This document shows positions 43,930-55,656 of a DNA stretch of 64,000 nt, piece by piece. Under the pieces are notes generated by a model that saw only the letters and a list, made by a program, of their open reading frames with translations, had not been told where the DNA came from and searched no databases. The stretch is from Cordia subcordata (Eukaryota > Streptophyta > Magnoliopsida > Boraginales > Cordiaceae), in the NCBI GenBank assembly GCA_028554755.1, contig JAPTOF010000017.1, positions 682,001-746,000 on the forward strand. Reading direction: 5' to 3'. Position 1 is the first letter of the stretch. Every line of letters starts with the position of its first letter. The translations under genes were made by a program, and so were the position numbers.

Positions 43930-44370
43930 TAACAAACAAACTTCAATTTATACACATGTTACTCATCTAGGCATTTTATCAAACACTTAGACATGAATGA
44001 GAAAATACCCATTTGAACAAGAAAATTCAAAACATGTATATATATTCAGCCATCATATCCCATATCATAAGAGTATATAGTTAACCCATTACATAAGATA
44101 AATCACTCTACACAAGTTTACTCAATCATAATAGGAAATAGAATGAAAGAGAGATAATGAAGCTTTCCTTTCATCCTAGCTAATCTTGTACAAAGCTTTA
44201 GAGTAAACTTGATTCCAAATGTTTGAACCCTCCAAATCAAACTTGGTTCTTAATGAGGAATGTGTGAAAAATATGTGTTAGGTGGAGTGGAATCTAGGGT
44301 TAAGTGTGAAAATTTTAGGTATGAAATGCTTGTTAATCCTCCAAAAAAAAGTCTCTTTTTCTGCAGAATC

Positions 44371-44387
44371 GGGCCCTATTTATATGT
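44371..44387 (-). promoter_or_regulatory. TATA box of the Athila 5' LTR
   Basis: TATAAATAGGGCCCGAT (minus) is the same core-promoter string found in the LTR at 47290, in another family member. Confidence 0.75.
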
Positions 44388-44844
44388 TCTCAGTGCTGGA
44401 CCTAGCTCGATCGGCTTTTTAATGATGCTCTCTGGACTGGCCTGTTGACCTCGCTGGTCGACCGGCTCTGGCGAGGTGGGTCGTCCGACAATCTTTAGCA
44501 CCTTTCTGGAGTGTCAACCGGCTCTTTCTCCTTGGTCGTCCAGCTGGCTTTCTTCCTCCGTTCTTTGTCTTTTCGGTCTCCAGTCTTCTCTCTTAGACCT
44601 GTGCATCTCCTATCTTCATCACCTTTCATTGTCCAATCTCAATCTTAACCCAAAGTTCACCTAAATCATAAAAAAAACAAGCAATTAATGTAGTAATTTG
44701 TCTCTTAAACTCAATATATACAATTGTCTACGCTTAAGCCTATTCTTATCAAAAGCACTACACTAATGCATCATTATGAGCACTCAATACCTCTTAAATA
44801 TAGGTAAATAACAATGCATACACAAACAAAAAAATAACATATCA

Positions 44845-44849
44845 TGTTG
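44845..44849. repeat. Target-site duplication TGTTG (right)
   Basis: Identical to 33684-33688, directly after the LTR end ATATCA. Confidence 0.85.
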
Positions 44850-45544
44850 CACTTGCGAATTCTGTTACCACTGTTGTGTGTTTATAGGCTCTATTTTATT
44901 TTTAATTTGTAGCTGCACGAGTTATATGCAGCAATAGCTTTCTATCTTACAATGTGACATATTGTAAATTATGACTGAAGAATCTTTCTGTTAAGTTATT
45001 CGTCTTTTGGTGTGTTGATAACTATCTTCTTTGATCACATGATGGTATTTGGGTCGTTTAACTGATGGTCTCTTCCAGAGTTTTTCTTTTGGGCATACTT
45101 CTATCTAAAGCTTATTTTGGCTATGATTTTCTTACTAAGCTATTGTTCGCTTACTTTTGGTTGTACTTCTCCTACTTTCTTTGTCGTTAAGAAGAAATAA
45201 TTTGTAGCTTGAGGTGGAAATTGAATTTATGACATGACAGGTTGGACTATTGAAACTTGTGGTTTTATTTATGTTGTTTTTACATTCTAGTTGAGTTGGA
45301 AGACTATCAGTAGGATTTGGAACAATTATAATAAATTTCAAGATGCTTGATCTATATGCTAGTTATTGCTTTTGGATATTTTTTTTTTGACAGATTGAAT
45401 GCATGAATTCTTCAGAGAATTTTCATTTAATTTATGGTTTTAATAGCTTTGATTATTACGATTGACACTAGTGTGCCTTGCTGGGTTGAGAGGTTATACC
45501 TCTTAGGCTTAGAGCATGGCATGAGAGAAAATTAGGGCACAACA
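44850..45544 (+). mobile_element. Tekay-like LTR relic, right piece
   Basis: Continues 32444-33688 after removal of the Athila element. It ends GGGCACAACA beside a primer-like site. The frame 45135-45341 is not a gene. Confidence 0.45.
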
Positions 45545-45547
45545 AAG

Positions 45548-45561
45548 TTGGTACTAGAGCC
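45548..45561 (+). other. Primer-binding site relic
   Basis: TTGGTACTAGAGCC resembles the Met-tRNA site with a small rearrangement (ACTA for ATCA), three bases after the LTR end. Confidence 0.55.
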
Positions 45562-45639
45562 ATGTTATGACTTGTTAGCATAGGGTGATTTGCATCAATA
45601 AGAATACATTAGCACAATTACTAGTCAATTAAGAGTAAT

Positions 45640-46831
45640 GTTTTCTATCATTCCTTTATTAAACTAATGGTTTTGTATTTCGTATAATAGGAAATAGCAA
45701 GCTTTAGCAATAACCAGGTGACGATATCAAGTTGGTTGACCTTGCCTCAGAATGATTGTTTCATGCTCAAGTCAAGTTCATATTGCTTCTATCAAGCACT
45801 AGTTAATGTAGCAAATGTAACTGCCCTATAGAATACAACCCAGCCGATGGGGTCATTAAAACCTATCTTGTAATCTCTGGCTATTCCTCTGTTAACGGTG
45901 CTAGCATCTCAATCAATCCAAATTCCTCATATTGCCTTTTTGTCATTAGTCTCAATACATCAAACAGTTCTGCCATCATAAGTCACTTATGAATCACTTG
46001 TTGCAACATTAGAGATAGCTCGAAATACTCATTCTACTCTTTCTCCATTAGCCCCATCAACTTAGTATGTTCAGGTACCTCAATCAGTGCCGATAACTCA
46101 AACTACTCTGACTTGACAAAGTGATCAAGTTCTTTAGGCTACCTCAGTGCCATAATATTTATGTACCTCAGCTTGTAACAACACCATAGCTTGTATCCTC
46201 TTTACCAATTAGGGATCATAGTTTATTCCTGTGCCTCCACAATTTGTTAGCCCTCAATTTATGTCGTGCCACCAATATATGTGGGATATGTAAAGCAGTT
46301 AGATTTTGATCGATTTATGCAGACAAAACCTCCCATATTCAATGGAGAAAGTGGTCCTTAATTAGCAGCTTTGTGGTTATTAGAGATAAAAAAAAATGAT
46401 ACCTATGAAGTTGGAGAAGATTGAAAAGTGTGAGGAATATGGGTTAAAGTTTAACGAATTGTCCCACTTTGCTCCAGAAATGGTCTCTAGTTAGGAAGTG
46501 AAAGCACAAATGTTTGAGTCTTGCTTGTGTTTTGACATACTTGAGAGAATGGAGGCTTTACATCATTAGACCGTTCAAAAAGTTTACGACACCGTACTAG
46601 TAACTAAGAGGAGACTGGGTATCAAAAAGAAACATTAGTAGAACCATGAAAATAAGAAAAGAGGTTAGACCAATGTTTCTCAAGATAGGAATAGGCAACA
46701 AGGAAACAACATAAAAAGACTTACAACAACAATAGCTAGAAATGTAGGATCCGATCAATGTGGCACACGTGGAAGGAGGCATCTAGGAGGGTAGTATTGG
46801 TGGAAAAGTGGAGCATGTCTATGTTGTGGGC
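45640..46831 (+). pseudogene. Gypsy (chromovirus-type) gag relic
   Basis: The plus-strand reading gives a Pro/Gln-rich start, then TKPPIFNGESGP (about 46325). An interrupted capsid pattern follows, with MKLEKIEKCEEYGLKFNELS (about 46400-46460) and VKAQMFESCL. Many stops interrupt it. A short Cys-x-Cys-Cys trace near 46815 may be the knuckle. It is cut at 46831 by the next LTR. The frame 46597-46782 on the other strand is a shadow. Confidence 0.5.
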
Positions 46832-48081
46832 TGATGTGTTAGTTTCGTGTGTGTATTTGCATTATATGTTTGTACTTATTTTGAAGTGATTTGTACTTAA
46901 TAGATAGCCTTAGTGTAGCATTTATATTATATTTGTGCATAATCATTGATAATTGTTTATAGATGAGTTTTATAGATAAACGCTACACTAATTGCTTATT
47001 TTTTATGATTTAGGTGAGTCTTGGGTTAATGACGAGCTTGCAAGACAATGGGCAATGAAGATAGAAGGTGTACGGGTTGTGGGGTAAAGGCCGAAAGCAA
47101 AGAAGATGGAGTTTTGAAGCAATTTGAAGAACTAGTCGACCCCCTTGAAATGGTTAGCCGGTAGATCCAAAGAAGAATAATTGTGCTTGTTGAGTGCACT
47201 GGCTGACCTTAGAAATAGAGAAAAATACTGGTCAACCCCCTCCAGTCATCTGCTGACCAATAGAGTCGACCGGTAACGCCGTTTTCAGCTATAAATAGGG
47301 CCCGATAGTTCAGCATTGGGAAAACTTTTTATCATCCATTCACACACACTTCACACCCACTAAACCCTGACTCTCACCCACTTCACACACATACTTTCAC
47401 ACAAAAACACCTTGGAATCAAACATCTAGGAGGATAAAATAGAAGGATTTGGGCATTAACTTTTGCATGATAAAGGTAGGGCTATGGATAAAAAGGTATA
47501 TATCTTTTATCCTAAGTTAATCTATGTATGATTACAGCTATGTAGGGTGATTTACTCTTATATTATGGATTGATTATTACATTATTGTTATGGGTACTTG
47601 ATGGATTTGAATATATATGCTTGTTAGGGTTTTGAATGGCTATTTTGAAGTCTATTATGCTATTAGCCATTTCTAAATCATTGTACTAGCATATCTATGT
47701 GTTTGTGTGGTGATTACATGAAGTTAGTATGTTTGTATATTTGTTTATGTATGAATGTGCATATTTAATAGCATAAATAGCTTCTATTACTTGCATGTTG
47801 GGTGTTATCACTTAAATTGGTATAATTTAAGCATGTCTATGTGTTTAGTACTAGAATATACTAGAATATTCTCGCATGCCATGCCCTATATGTGTATGCT
47901 TTTAGCTTAAACATTAATTTTCGCTATTATGATGAGATCAATGGTGCATAACTAGTAACTAGCCTAGGTAAAGTGTCCTTAGGCTTTAAACTTAGTCGAT
48001 AGCTATCCAGATAGGACTAATTAACTGTAATTCACTTAGGAAGCTAGTTAGTCCACTCTATAGCCCTAGGTTCATAAGGAC
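46832..48081 (+). mobile_element. Athila-like LTR fragment, plus strand
   Basis: It starts TGATGTGTTAGTTTCGTGTG and resembles the minus-strand LTR at 58368-60258 in its opening and its order of blocks. It contains palindrome remains at 47145-47275 (CTAGTCGACCC, AGTCGACCGGT), the TATA box CTATAAATAG at 47289-47298, and one TTTAAA near-palindrome at about 47990. It stops in mid-U5 at 48081, where an oppositely oriented LTR fragment begins. Confidence 0.7.
47289..47305 (+). promoter_or_regulatory. TATA box of the LTR fragment
   Basis: CTATAAATAGGGCCCGA, the same string as in the Athila 5' LTR (44371, minus). Palindrome remains lie just upstream. Confidence 0.7.
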
Positions 48082-48356
48082 TGATATGCTATTTGAACAC
48101 AAGCTAAAATAGCCCACAAGGATACGGGTCGTGTGTAGTACAGTGTGTGCAAGTGAGGGGTCGAATCCATAGGGAGGCCTATCGTGTAAGGTGTCCTAAG
48201 CTAAGTATGCCCTAAAAGCTACATGTTGAGGTCCTAACTACAATGTTTTTAGGGTTTTTGGTTTAACGAGAGCTCAGCAAAGATAAACCTAATCTGAAAG
48301 CGAGAAAATAAAAGATGTGTATGTACGTGACAGGGAAATCAAGTAATCTAAGGGAA
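48082..48356 (-). mobile_element. Athila-like LTR fragment, minus strand
   Basis: The plus strand begins TGATATGCTATTTG, then AGCCCACAAGGATACGGGTC and GTAGTACAGTG. This matches the U5 end of the minus-strand LTR at 58368 (AGCCCACAAGCACACGGGTC, GTAGTACAATG). It is interrupted at about 48357 by the next element; its probable continuation is at 55657. Confidence 0.65.
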
Positions 48357-48663
48357 TGCAAATGTCGAAAATGTGCGTGTGCATTAATGTTGTTATTTGC
48401 CCATGTTTAAGAGCTGTTAAGTGCTCATGAAGATGCATTAGTGTAGTACTTAAGTTAAGAAACTTAAGCGCAAACAATTGGACATGTTGAGTTTAAGAGA
48501 CAATTGCTACACTAATTGCTTGTTTTCAATGATTTAGGTGAACTTTGGGTAAAAATCGAGCATGGATGATGAAAATGGAAGATGCACGGGTCGAAGGGAG
48601 AAGATCGAAAGCCAAAAAGACAAAGAATGAAGGAAGAAAAGTCAGCCAGACGACCTAGAAGAA

Positions 48664-48800
48664 AAGCCGGTCGACCTGCTACTCCAGAAAGCAATAAAAA
48701 ATTGCCAGTCGAGTTCCTCCTGGTCGACCGGCCACTCCAGAGAGCTACCAATAAAAGCCGGTCGACTACCCCTTTAGAGCCGGTTGACCGGCAATGCGTA
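48664..48800. promoter_or_regulatory. GGTCGACC palindrome cluster, deletion-derivative 5' LTR
   Basis: GCCGGTCGACC, TGGTCGACCGGCCA and GCCGGTCGACTAC lie just upstream of the TATA-like box. The partner LTR (54090-54240) has an extra half-copy and several C-to-T or G-to-A changes in the CpG positions. Confidence 0.55.
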
Positions 48801-49268
48801 GTTGCTGATAAAAAAAGCTCGATTTCAGACTTAAAACAAAAATTTAGAGAGGAAGATTGAGAACCCATCACACACTTTACACCTACATCTCACACACTTA
48901 ACCCTAGTCTTCACCAACATCACACATACTCTCTCACACATTATATCACCTAGAAGCAAGTGGATTTAGAGGGTTTCAAATTTTTGGATTCAAGTTTGCT
49001 CAAGAGCTTTATACAAGATTAACTAGGATGAAAGGAAAGCTTCATAATTTCTCTTTCATTCTATTTCCTATTATGATTGAGTAAACTTGTGTAGGGTAAT
49101 CTAGCTTATGTAATGGGTTAACTATATACCCTCATGATATGGGATTTGATGGCTGAATATATACACGTTTTGATTTTCTTGTTCAAATGGTTATTTTCTT
49201 ATCATGTCTAAGTGTTTGATAAAATGCCTAGATGAGTAACATGTGTATAAATTGAAGTCTATTTGTTA

Positions 49269-49520
49269 TTAAACACATCTAATCCATGCTATAATCGTGT
49301 CTATGTGCTTATACGTGGATGCCATGAAGTGGGTGATGCTTATGTTCATGTCTATATGTATATTTGCATGCCTAATAATGAGAATGACTTCAATAATGCA
49401 TACATGTTGGTTCTTAATCACTTCTAATGGTGTAATCCGTGCATGATGATGTTTTATAGTTGAATAGGTCCTATTATTCACGAACACCTTGGCCAAAAAC
49501 ATGTATAAATGTGCTAGCAA
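49269..49520 (-). other. Antisense ~83-codon frame in the LTR, copy 3
   Basis: Same position and similar residues as 34377-34625, antisense to this plus-strand element. Confidence 0.25.
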
Positions 49521-50199
49521 GACTAATCCAGCTGTAGTGACCTTAGAATGACGATAAGTAATTTAAGGCTAGCCTTGGCCGAGTCTCCTTTGGCTTTAAA
49601 TCCACCCAATAGGTTTCAAAATAGGTTTAGTCGACCTTAATGACACTAGGTCTTGCCTTTAAATCTAGCCAACTGTTTAGGTACCAGGGAAGCTTCATTC
49701 TAAGTCTTCTAGGAAGCTAATTGGTCACTCTTAAAGCCCTAGGTCATAAGGACCACACCATAGCTCTAGGAGGAGCCACCTAGGGACGGACTCGCACTAA
49801 GTCCTAGGAGGAAATTAGGACACTTCTTTAGAAACCTAGTTAAGAGCTATGGCCTTTAATCCCATTGCATCTGAGTATAGAATAACCCATTCATAAGTTG
49901 AGGTCACCCTAACACCATTGTATTTGTTAGTTCCCTCTAGATTAGCTTGTTTACCCATTTTCCATTCCTATAGTTTAGTTTAATCTTCTCTAGCTAGAGC
50001 TCCCGATCATCCAAAAACACCCAAACAATAGTTAGTTTTGGTTTCTTTTTAGGCATTCTCTAGGACACACACACATATAGAATCCATCCCACAACATAGC
50101 CTTCTTTGGTTCGACACCCGTTCTCGCACACAAAACACTACATTGATCTGTGCGCTTGCGGGTCTTTAGAGCTTGCACTCAAAAGACAAATCAAGTTCT

Positions 50200-50217
50200 T
50201 GGTGCAGTTGCCGGGGA
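50200..50217 (+). other. Altered Asp-tRNA-type primer site
   Basis: TGGTGCAGTTGCCGGGGA differs from TGGCGCCGTTGCCGG at two positions. Confidence 0.75.
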
Positions 50218-50466
50218 GGCACAGTGGTTTGCATTCTTTGCTTGTGTTCTTGTAAATTTCTTATCTTGTTTTCTTGCTTTTTCTTTATAGTATGTTTAGT
50301 TCTTGCTTATTTTGTTTACTATTTATATTATCTTGCTTTAGTTCTTGTTTATCTATTTTAGACTTTGTTTTTGTTTTCAGTAGGCTTTCTAGGATTGTGG
50401 TTTATTTGCTATAGTTTTAGAAATATTGAAGTTTTTGAGGGTTGAAGTGGCCGGAGTTAGGATAGT

Positions 50467-53020
50467 TTGTGCATGCTTGGTAGGAGATCCTTTAGAAATT
50501 CCCTAGTTTGTCTTAATCCCGAACCCAATAGGATTGTAAGGCATTTTAGGAATTTAAGAGATCTTCTTGAGAAGATGGTTGATCCTAATCATCGTCCTAA
50601 TCCTTCCATTCCACCAATGAATCCCATTCTACCTCATGATCACCATGGGCATCAAGCCCAAGTTCATTTTAGAAAAGAGCCCCATAGATCGGATCCACCT
50701 ATAGATGAGGAACCCACTCTTAGGCAATTCTTCCTCCCCAAAGCCTTTGAGCCTAATTTGGCTATTCAAATTTTGGGTTTGGGGGAAATGAACTTTGAGA
50801 TTAATCCTAATATGTTGGCCATGCTTTCTTCCTTCTATGGAGAAGCAATGAGAGTCCTCTAGAGCATACCACTAATTTCGTTGAGATGAGTTCTACTCTC
50901 CATGTCCCCAATGTCTCCCTAGAGGTCATACATCTAAAATTGTTTCCTTTCTCTCTTAAGGATAAGGCTAGGGCTTGGTTGCATTCCTTACCTAGTGGTT
51001 GCATTACTACATGGGCTGAGTTCAATCTAAGTTTTTTCAAAAAATTTATCCCATGGCCAAGATGGCCGACCTTAGAACCGCCGTTATGACTTTCTCCCAA
51101 CATGATCTAGAATCATTTCATGAGGCTTGGGAGAGGTTCAAGGATCTTCTTAAACAATGTCCACACCATGAGTATGGAAATTATGACCTATTAAAATATT
51201 TCTTTCAAGGTTTAAATGAACAAAATAGAATGATGGTCAATGTCGCTTCTAGTGGTGGCTTCTATCTTTTGAGACCGAGTAAGGCATGGGAGAAAATAGA
51301 GTTGATGGATGAAAATTCTTTGTAAAATTTTGCTATGGAAAGGTCTAGTTGAGGAGGTAATAGGTAACGTGTTAATGAGGTTGGAGTTTCTCTAGATTTA
51401 CCTACTAAGATAGAGGCTTTGACGAATAAGTTAGATCAATTCATCTCATTATCTCTTTCATCTCATGGTCATAAGACTAGTCCCATAGGTTCATCCTCTA
51501 CCTCTTTGGTTGTTGAGGTTTGTGCATTCTGTTTCGAGCCATCTCATGAGACCATGGCTTGCCCTTTAATATCCCAATTTCCTGAATTCATGAAAGAGCC
51601 AGTGTGTGCCACACAAGGTTATTCTCGTGAGTATAATCCATACTCGAACACATACAATCTGGGTTGAATGGATAACCCAAAATTTTCTTGGAGACAAGGT
51701 CAACATGAGTCTAGTTCATATGCCCAAGCTCCACCTCAACAGCGACCCTATCCTCAATATCCCCCAGGTTTCTTTCATCTTAATTGGCCCTATCTCACTA
51801 GTGCTTCTCAACCTCAGGCTTTACTTGCTTTTTCTAGTAGCCAACAGTAATGACATGATGATAATGCAGTTCATTCAAAACCAACAGTAGGAATTGGTAG
51901 AAAATAGGTAGCAAATGGTGAGGTTTAAGGCATAGTTAGGATAGATTGCTAGTTAGTTGAGCATTAGAGACCTTGGGAAATTGCCTTCTTAGCCAGAGGT
52001 GAACCCTAGAGTTTAGTCCTGTTCCTCCATTGAGACCACTTATCCCTCTCAGGCCCGGGCTAAGGCTGTCACTACCCTTAGGAGCGGTAGGGTAGTGGAT
52101 AATAAGGTAGGAGTTGAATTTGCAGTGCCTGTACCTAGTGGTCCTTCTGAGTCTAGAGTCTCACATAGTTGTCCTGTTGAGAGGCATTCTAGAGAGAGTC
52201 CTGTTGAGAGAGTTGAGCCTACTAAAGATCATAGAGAGAGTAATACTTCCTGCCCTTATTAGGAGGGAAAGGAGCCTATTGATGATTCCTATGTGTCTAG
52301 AGATGTTGCACCTAGAGTTCCCTTCCCATCTGCCTTAAAGAGGCCTATACCTAGCGAGGATTCTAGGTTTTTCAAGATTTTAGAGCATCTTAAAGACCTT
52401 AAGGTCAATCTTTATTTGATAGATGCAATCCTTTCCATTCCCTCCTATTTTAAGTTCTTTAAGGATCTTTGCACAAGGAAGTGTAGGTCATTGAACATTC
52501 CTAAGAAGGTGAGGCTTGTGGAGAAAGTGAGTAGTATTTGCACTTCAGTCCTTCCGACCAAAATAAGTGACCCCTTAGCTTTCACCATTCCTTGTAGGAT
52601 CCGTGAGACCTAGATTGATTGATCACGCTTTGTTAGATTTAGGATCTAGTGTGAATCTCATTTCCTACTCAATCTATCAACAACTAGGTCTAGGTGAGTT
52701 GTCCCCTACATATGTTACTCTTCAGCTAGCTGATAGGTCCGAGCGTAGACCTAGGGTGTGTGATAGAGGATGCTATGGTACAAGTAGGTGAGTTCATGTA
52801 CCCTATTGACTACATAGTGTTAGATATTGGACATGACTTTAGATATTCCATCCCCATTCTATTAGGTCACCCCTTCCTTGCCACCGCATATGCCATTATT
52901 CATTGTAGGTCAGGGTTATTAGAGATGAAATTTAGAAATTTGAGGTCCACCATGAAGGTTGCCGAGACGGTAAAAAGGGCTGGTATAGGAGAAGAGTGCT
53001 ATAGGGTTGACTTGGAGTAG
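50467..53020 (+). pseudogene. Gag and protease of the deletion derivative, broken
   Basis: The gag start is at 50467 (MCMLGRRSFRNS). A one-base loss near 50850 ends the first frame. The capsid-like part continues at 50886-51089, and after another shift at 51053-51325 and onward in register to 51667. This includes an intact knuckle CAFCFEPSHETMAC (about 51524-51565), better than that of the full-length copy. A linker (52114-52613) leads to the protease start with ALLDLGSSVNLISYS (about 52625-52670), a shift near 52760, and the block PILLGHPFLATAYA. It stops at 53020 at the deletion junction. Confidence 0.82.
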
Positions 53021-53773
53021 AGTGAATGGAGTGGATAGAGAACCAAGAGTTGGAGGAGATGCCCTTGAAAGGTATGGTATGTGAGGACCTTTAAGAATGA
53101 CCCTTGTAGCCACTACATAGGTTGGTAGTAAAGAGTGTTGAAAGAAAAATTTGTTGATGTGAATGCCTCTTCCTTGATTAGTTCTTTTTGATGTGCCAAA
53201 GCCTTTCTTTTTCTTTTCTTTTTCTGTGAATACAATGCAAAGCATGAAAAATCCAAAAAAATTGAAAAATGCAAAAAGGTGCAAAAATATCAAGTTAAAA
53301 AATTGAAAAAGAGAAAAAAAGCCAATGGCACCAAAAAGTTTTGTGAATAAGTGCATAAGTGACACAATGTCAACTTAGCACATGCTATCATCTTTTTAGA
53401 TATGTGAATAAGGCTTTTATAAGCCATTACATTTGTATATCCTCTCATCTTATCTTTAAGGCATTATGCATATTGAGGAGGCCATGTGTAGTTGAGGGGA
53501 CATGAAATATTAACATCCTGAGTGTGTGAGTTAGAATCCTAGGTTTGTAATGTTTTGGCTACTTTGGAAATTCCCATAAAGAATGAGATGCCTTATGAGT
53601 ACAGAGAAGATTTAAAGAGGCTTAAGGATCTCTCCACAATAGGAATGCCCTTTTCATTCTTAGACTAACTTTGATAGCGAGTCAATCCTTTAGGCAATCC
53701 ATTGCATCGGCTTTAGAAATAAACTTGAGATTATGCCTGCTTAGGGACAAGTAAGGAAAACGTTTGGGGCTGT
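53021..53773 (+). other. 3' UTR and PPT of the deletion derivative
   Basis: The sequence corresponds to the part of the Athila 3' UTR between its two stem-loops. An A-rich tract is at about 53215-53330, and one stem-loop CTGCTTAGGGACAAG at 53738 precedes a G-rich PPT against the LTR start TGACGTG. The first stem-loop is absent, having fallen within the deletion. The frame 52919-53365 on the minus strand is not a gene. Confidence 0.7.
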
Positions 53774-55656
53774 TGACGTGTCGTGTTTTGGTGTGCATTA
53801 ATTTTGTTATTTGCCCATGTTTAAGAGGTGTTAAGTGATCATGAAGATGCATTAGTGTAGTACTTATGTTAAGAATAGGCTTAAACATAAACAATTGTAC
53901 ATGTTGAGTTTAAGAGACAATTGCTACACTAATTGCTTGTTTTCAATGATTTAGGTGAACTTTGGGTAAAGATTGAACCTGGACGATGATGGATGATGAA
54001 AATGGAAGATGCATAGGTCGAGCGGAGAAGATCGGAACCAAAAAGACAAAGAATGGAGGAAGAAAAGTCAGCCAGACGACCTGGAAGAAAAGCCGATCAA
54101 CTGGCTTGATCGACCGGCTACTCCAGAAAGCAATCGAAAATTGCCAGTCGAGTTCCTCCTTTAGCCGGTCGACCAGCCACTCCAGAGAGCTACCAATAAA
54201 TGCCGGTCGACTACCCCTTTAGAGCTGGTTGATCAACAATGCGCAATTGTTGATATAAAAAGCTCGATTTTCAGACTTAAAACAAAAATTTGGAGAGAAA
54301 GATTGATAGACCTATTACACACTTCACGCCTACATCTCACACACTTAACCTTAGTCTTCACCCACATCACACACACACTATCTCACACATTTTATCACCT
54401 AGAGCAAGTGGATTTAAAGGGTTTTAGACATTTGGATTCAAGTTTGCTCAAGGGCTTTGTACAAGATTAGCTAGGATAAAAGCGAAGCTTCATAATCTCT
54501 CTTTCATTCTGTTTCCTATTATGATTGAGTAGACTTGTGTAGGGTGATGTAGCTTATGTAATGGGTTAACTATATACTCCTGTGATATGGGATTTGATGG
54601 CTGAATATATACATTTTTTGATTTTCTTGTTCAAATGGTTATTTTTTCATTCATGTATAAGCGTTTGATAAAATGCCTCGATGAGTAGCATGTGTGTAAA
54701 TTGAAGTCTATTTGTTACTAAACACATCTAATCCATGCTATAATCATGTCTATGTGTTTATATATGGATGCCATGAAGTGGGTGATGCTTATATTCATGT
54801 CTATATGTATATTTACATGCATAGTTATGAGTATGACTTCAATAATGCATACATATTGGTTGTTAATCGCTTCTAATGGTATAATCCGAGCATGATGATG
54901 TTGGGTAGTTGAATAGGTCCCATTATTCATGAACACCTTATCCAAGAACATGCACGAATGTGCTAGTAAGACTAATCCTGCTGTGGTAACCTTAGAATGA
55001 CAGCAAGTAATTTAGGCTAGCTTAGGCCGAGTCTCCTTTGGCTTTAAGTCCAGCCAATAGGTTTCAGGATAGGTTTAGTCGACCTTAGCAACACTAGGTC
55101 TTGGCTTTAAATCCAGCCAATGGTTTAAGTACTAATGTAGGTTCATTCTAAGTCACCTTGGAAGCTAATTGGTCACTCTTAAGGCCCTAAGTCATAAAGA
55201 CCACACTGTAGCTCTAGGAGGCGCTGCCTAGGGATGGACCTGCACCAAGTCCTAAGAGGAAATTAAGACACTAATTTAGCAGCCTAGTTAAGAAAAATTA
55301 CTAAAGTAAGCCATCATTCTTTAATCCTATAGCATCTAAGTATAGAATCACCCATTCATAAGTTGAAGTCACCCTAATACCTTTTCATTTGTTAGTTCCC
55401 TCTTGATTAGCTTGTTTCCCCACTTTCCATTCCCATAGTTCAGTTTAATCTTCTCTAGCTAGAGCTCCTGATCATCCAAAAATACAAAAAAATAGTTAGT
55501 TTAGGTTTCTTTTTAGCCATTCTCTAGGACACACACACATAGAATCCATCCCACAATATAGCCTCCCTGTGGTTCGACACCCGTTCTCGCACACAAAACA
55601 CTGCATCGATCCCTGCACTTGCGGGTCTTTAGAGCTTGCACTCAAAAGACACACCA
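53774..55656 (+). repeat. 3' LTR of the deletion derivative
   Basis: It starts TGACGTGTCG and ends AAAAGACACACCA. Palindrome cluster at 54090-54240; TATA-like GATATAAAAAG at about 54252. It contains antisense frame copy 4. Confidence 0.88.
54718..54951 (-). other. Antisense ~77-codon frame in the LTR, copy 4
   Basis: Counterpart of copy 3, lacking the first few residues, antisense to the element. Confidence 0.25.

Larger units (their letters stand above)
33689..44844 (-). mobile_element. Athila-type Ty3/gypsy element, structurally complete
   Basis: 11.2 kb with LTRs at 33689-35566 and 42989-44844 and a perfect TGTTG duplication. Minus-strand order is 5' LTR, Asp-tRNA-type primer site, gag, protease, RT, RNase H, integrase, post-pol box, 3' UTR with two stem-loops, PPT and 3' LTR. 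RT and integrase blocks (for example [31 protein letters not shown]) are those of the Athila lineage. Gag and pol carry several stops and shifts, so this copy cannot make its own proteins, though its ancestors could have served the non-autonomous relatives. Confidence 0.93.
42989..44844 (-). repeat. 5' LTR of the Athila-type element
   Basis: Direct repeat of 33689-35566, slightly shorter through losses in the palindrome cluster (44395-44530). It has a good TATA box: ACATATAAATAGGGCCC on the minus strand at 44371-44387. It contains antisense frame copy 2. Confidence 0.92.
48357..50193 (+). repeat. 5' LTR of the deletion derivative
   Basis: Matches 53774-55656 over its length; the first bases are divergent. 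The palindrome cluster is at 48664-48800 and a TATA-like GATAAAAAAAG at about 48808. TTTAAATC near-palindromes are at about 49590 and 49649. It ends AAAAGACAAATCA. Confidence 0.85.
48357..55656 (+). mobile_element. Athila-like deletion derivative lacking RT and integrase
   Basis: LTRs at about 48357-50193 and 53774-55656 flank a 3.6-kb interior with an altered primer site, broken gag, and broken protease. Then comes an abrupt jump (about 53020) into 3' UTR sequence that corresponds to about 36320 of the Athila-type copy. The RT, RNase H and integrase region (about 3.7 kb in that copy) is missing. The 5' LTR start is blurred and no target-site duplication was found (GGGAA before, TTGAC after). 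Confidence 0.85.
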
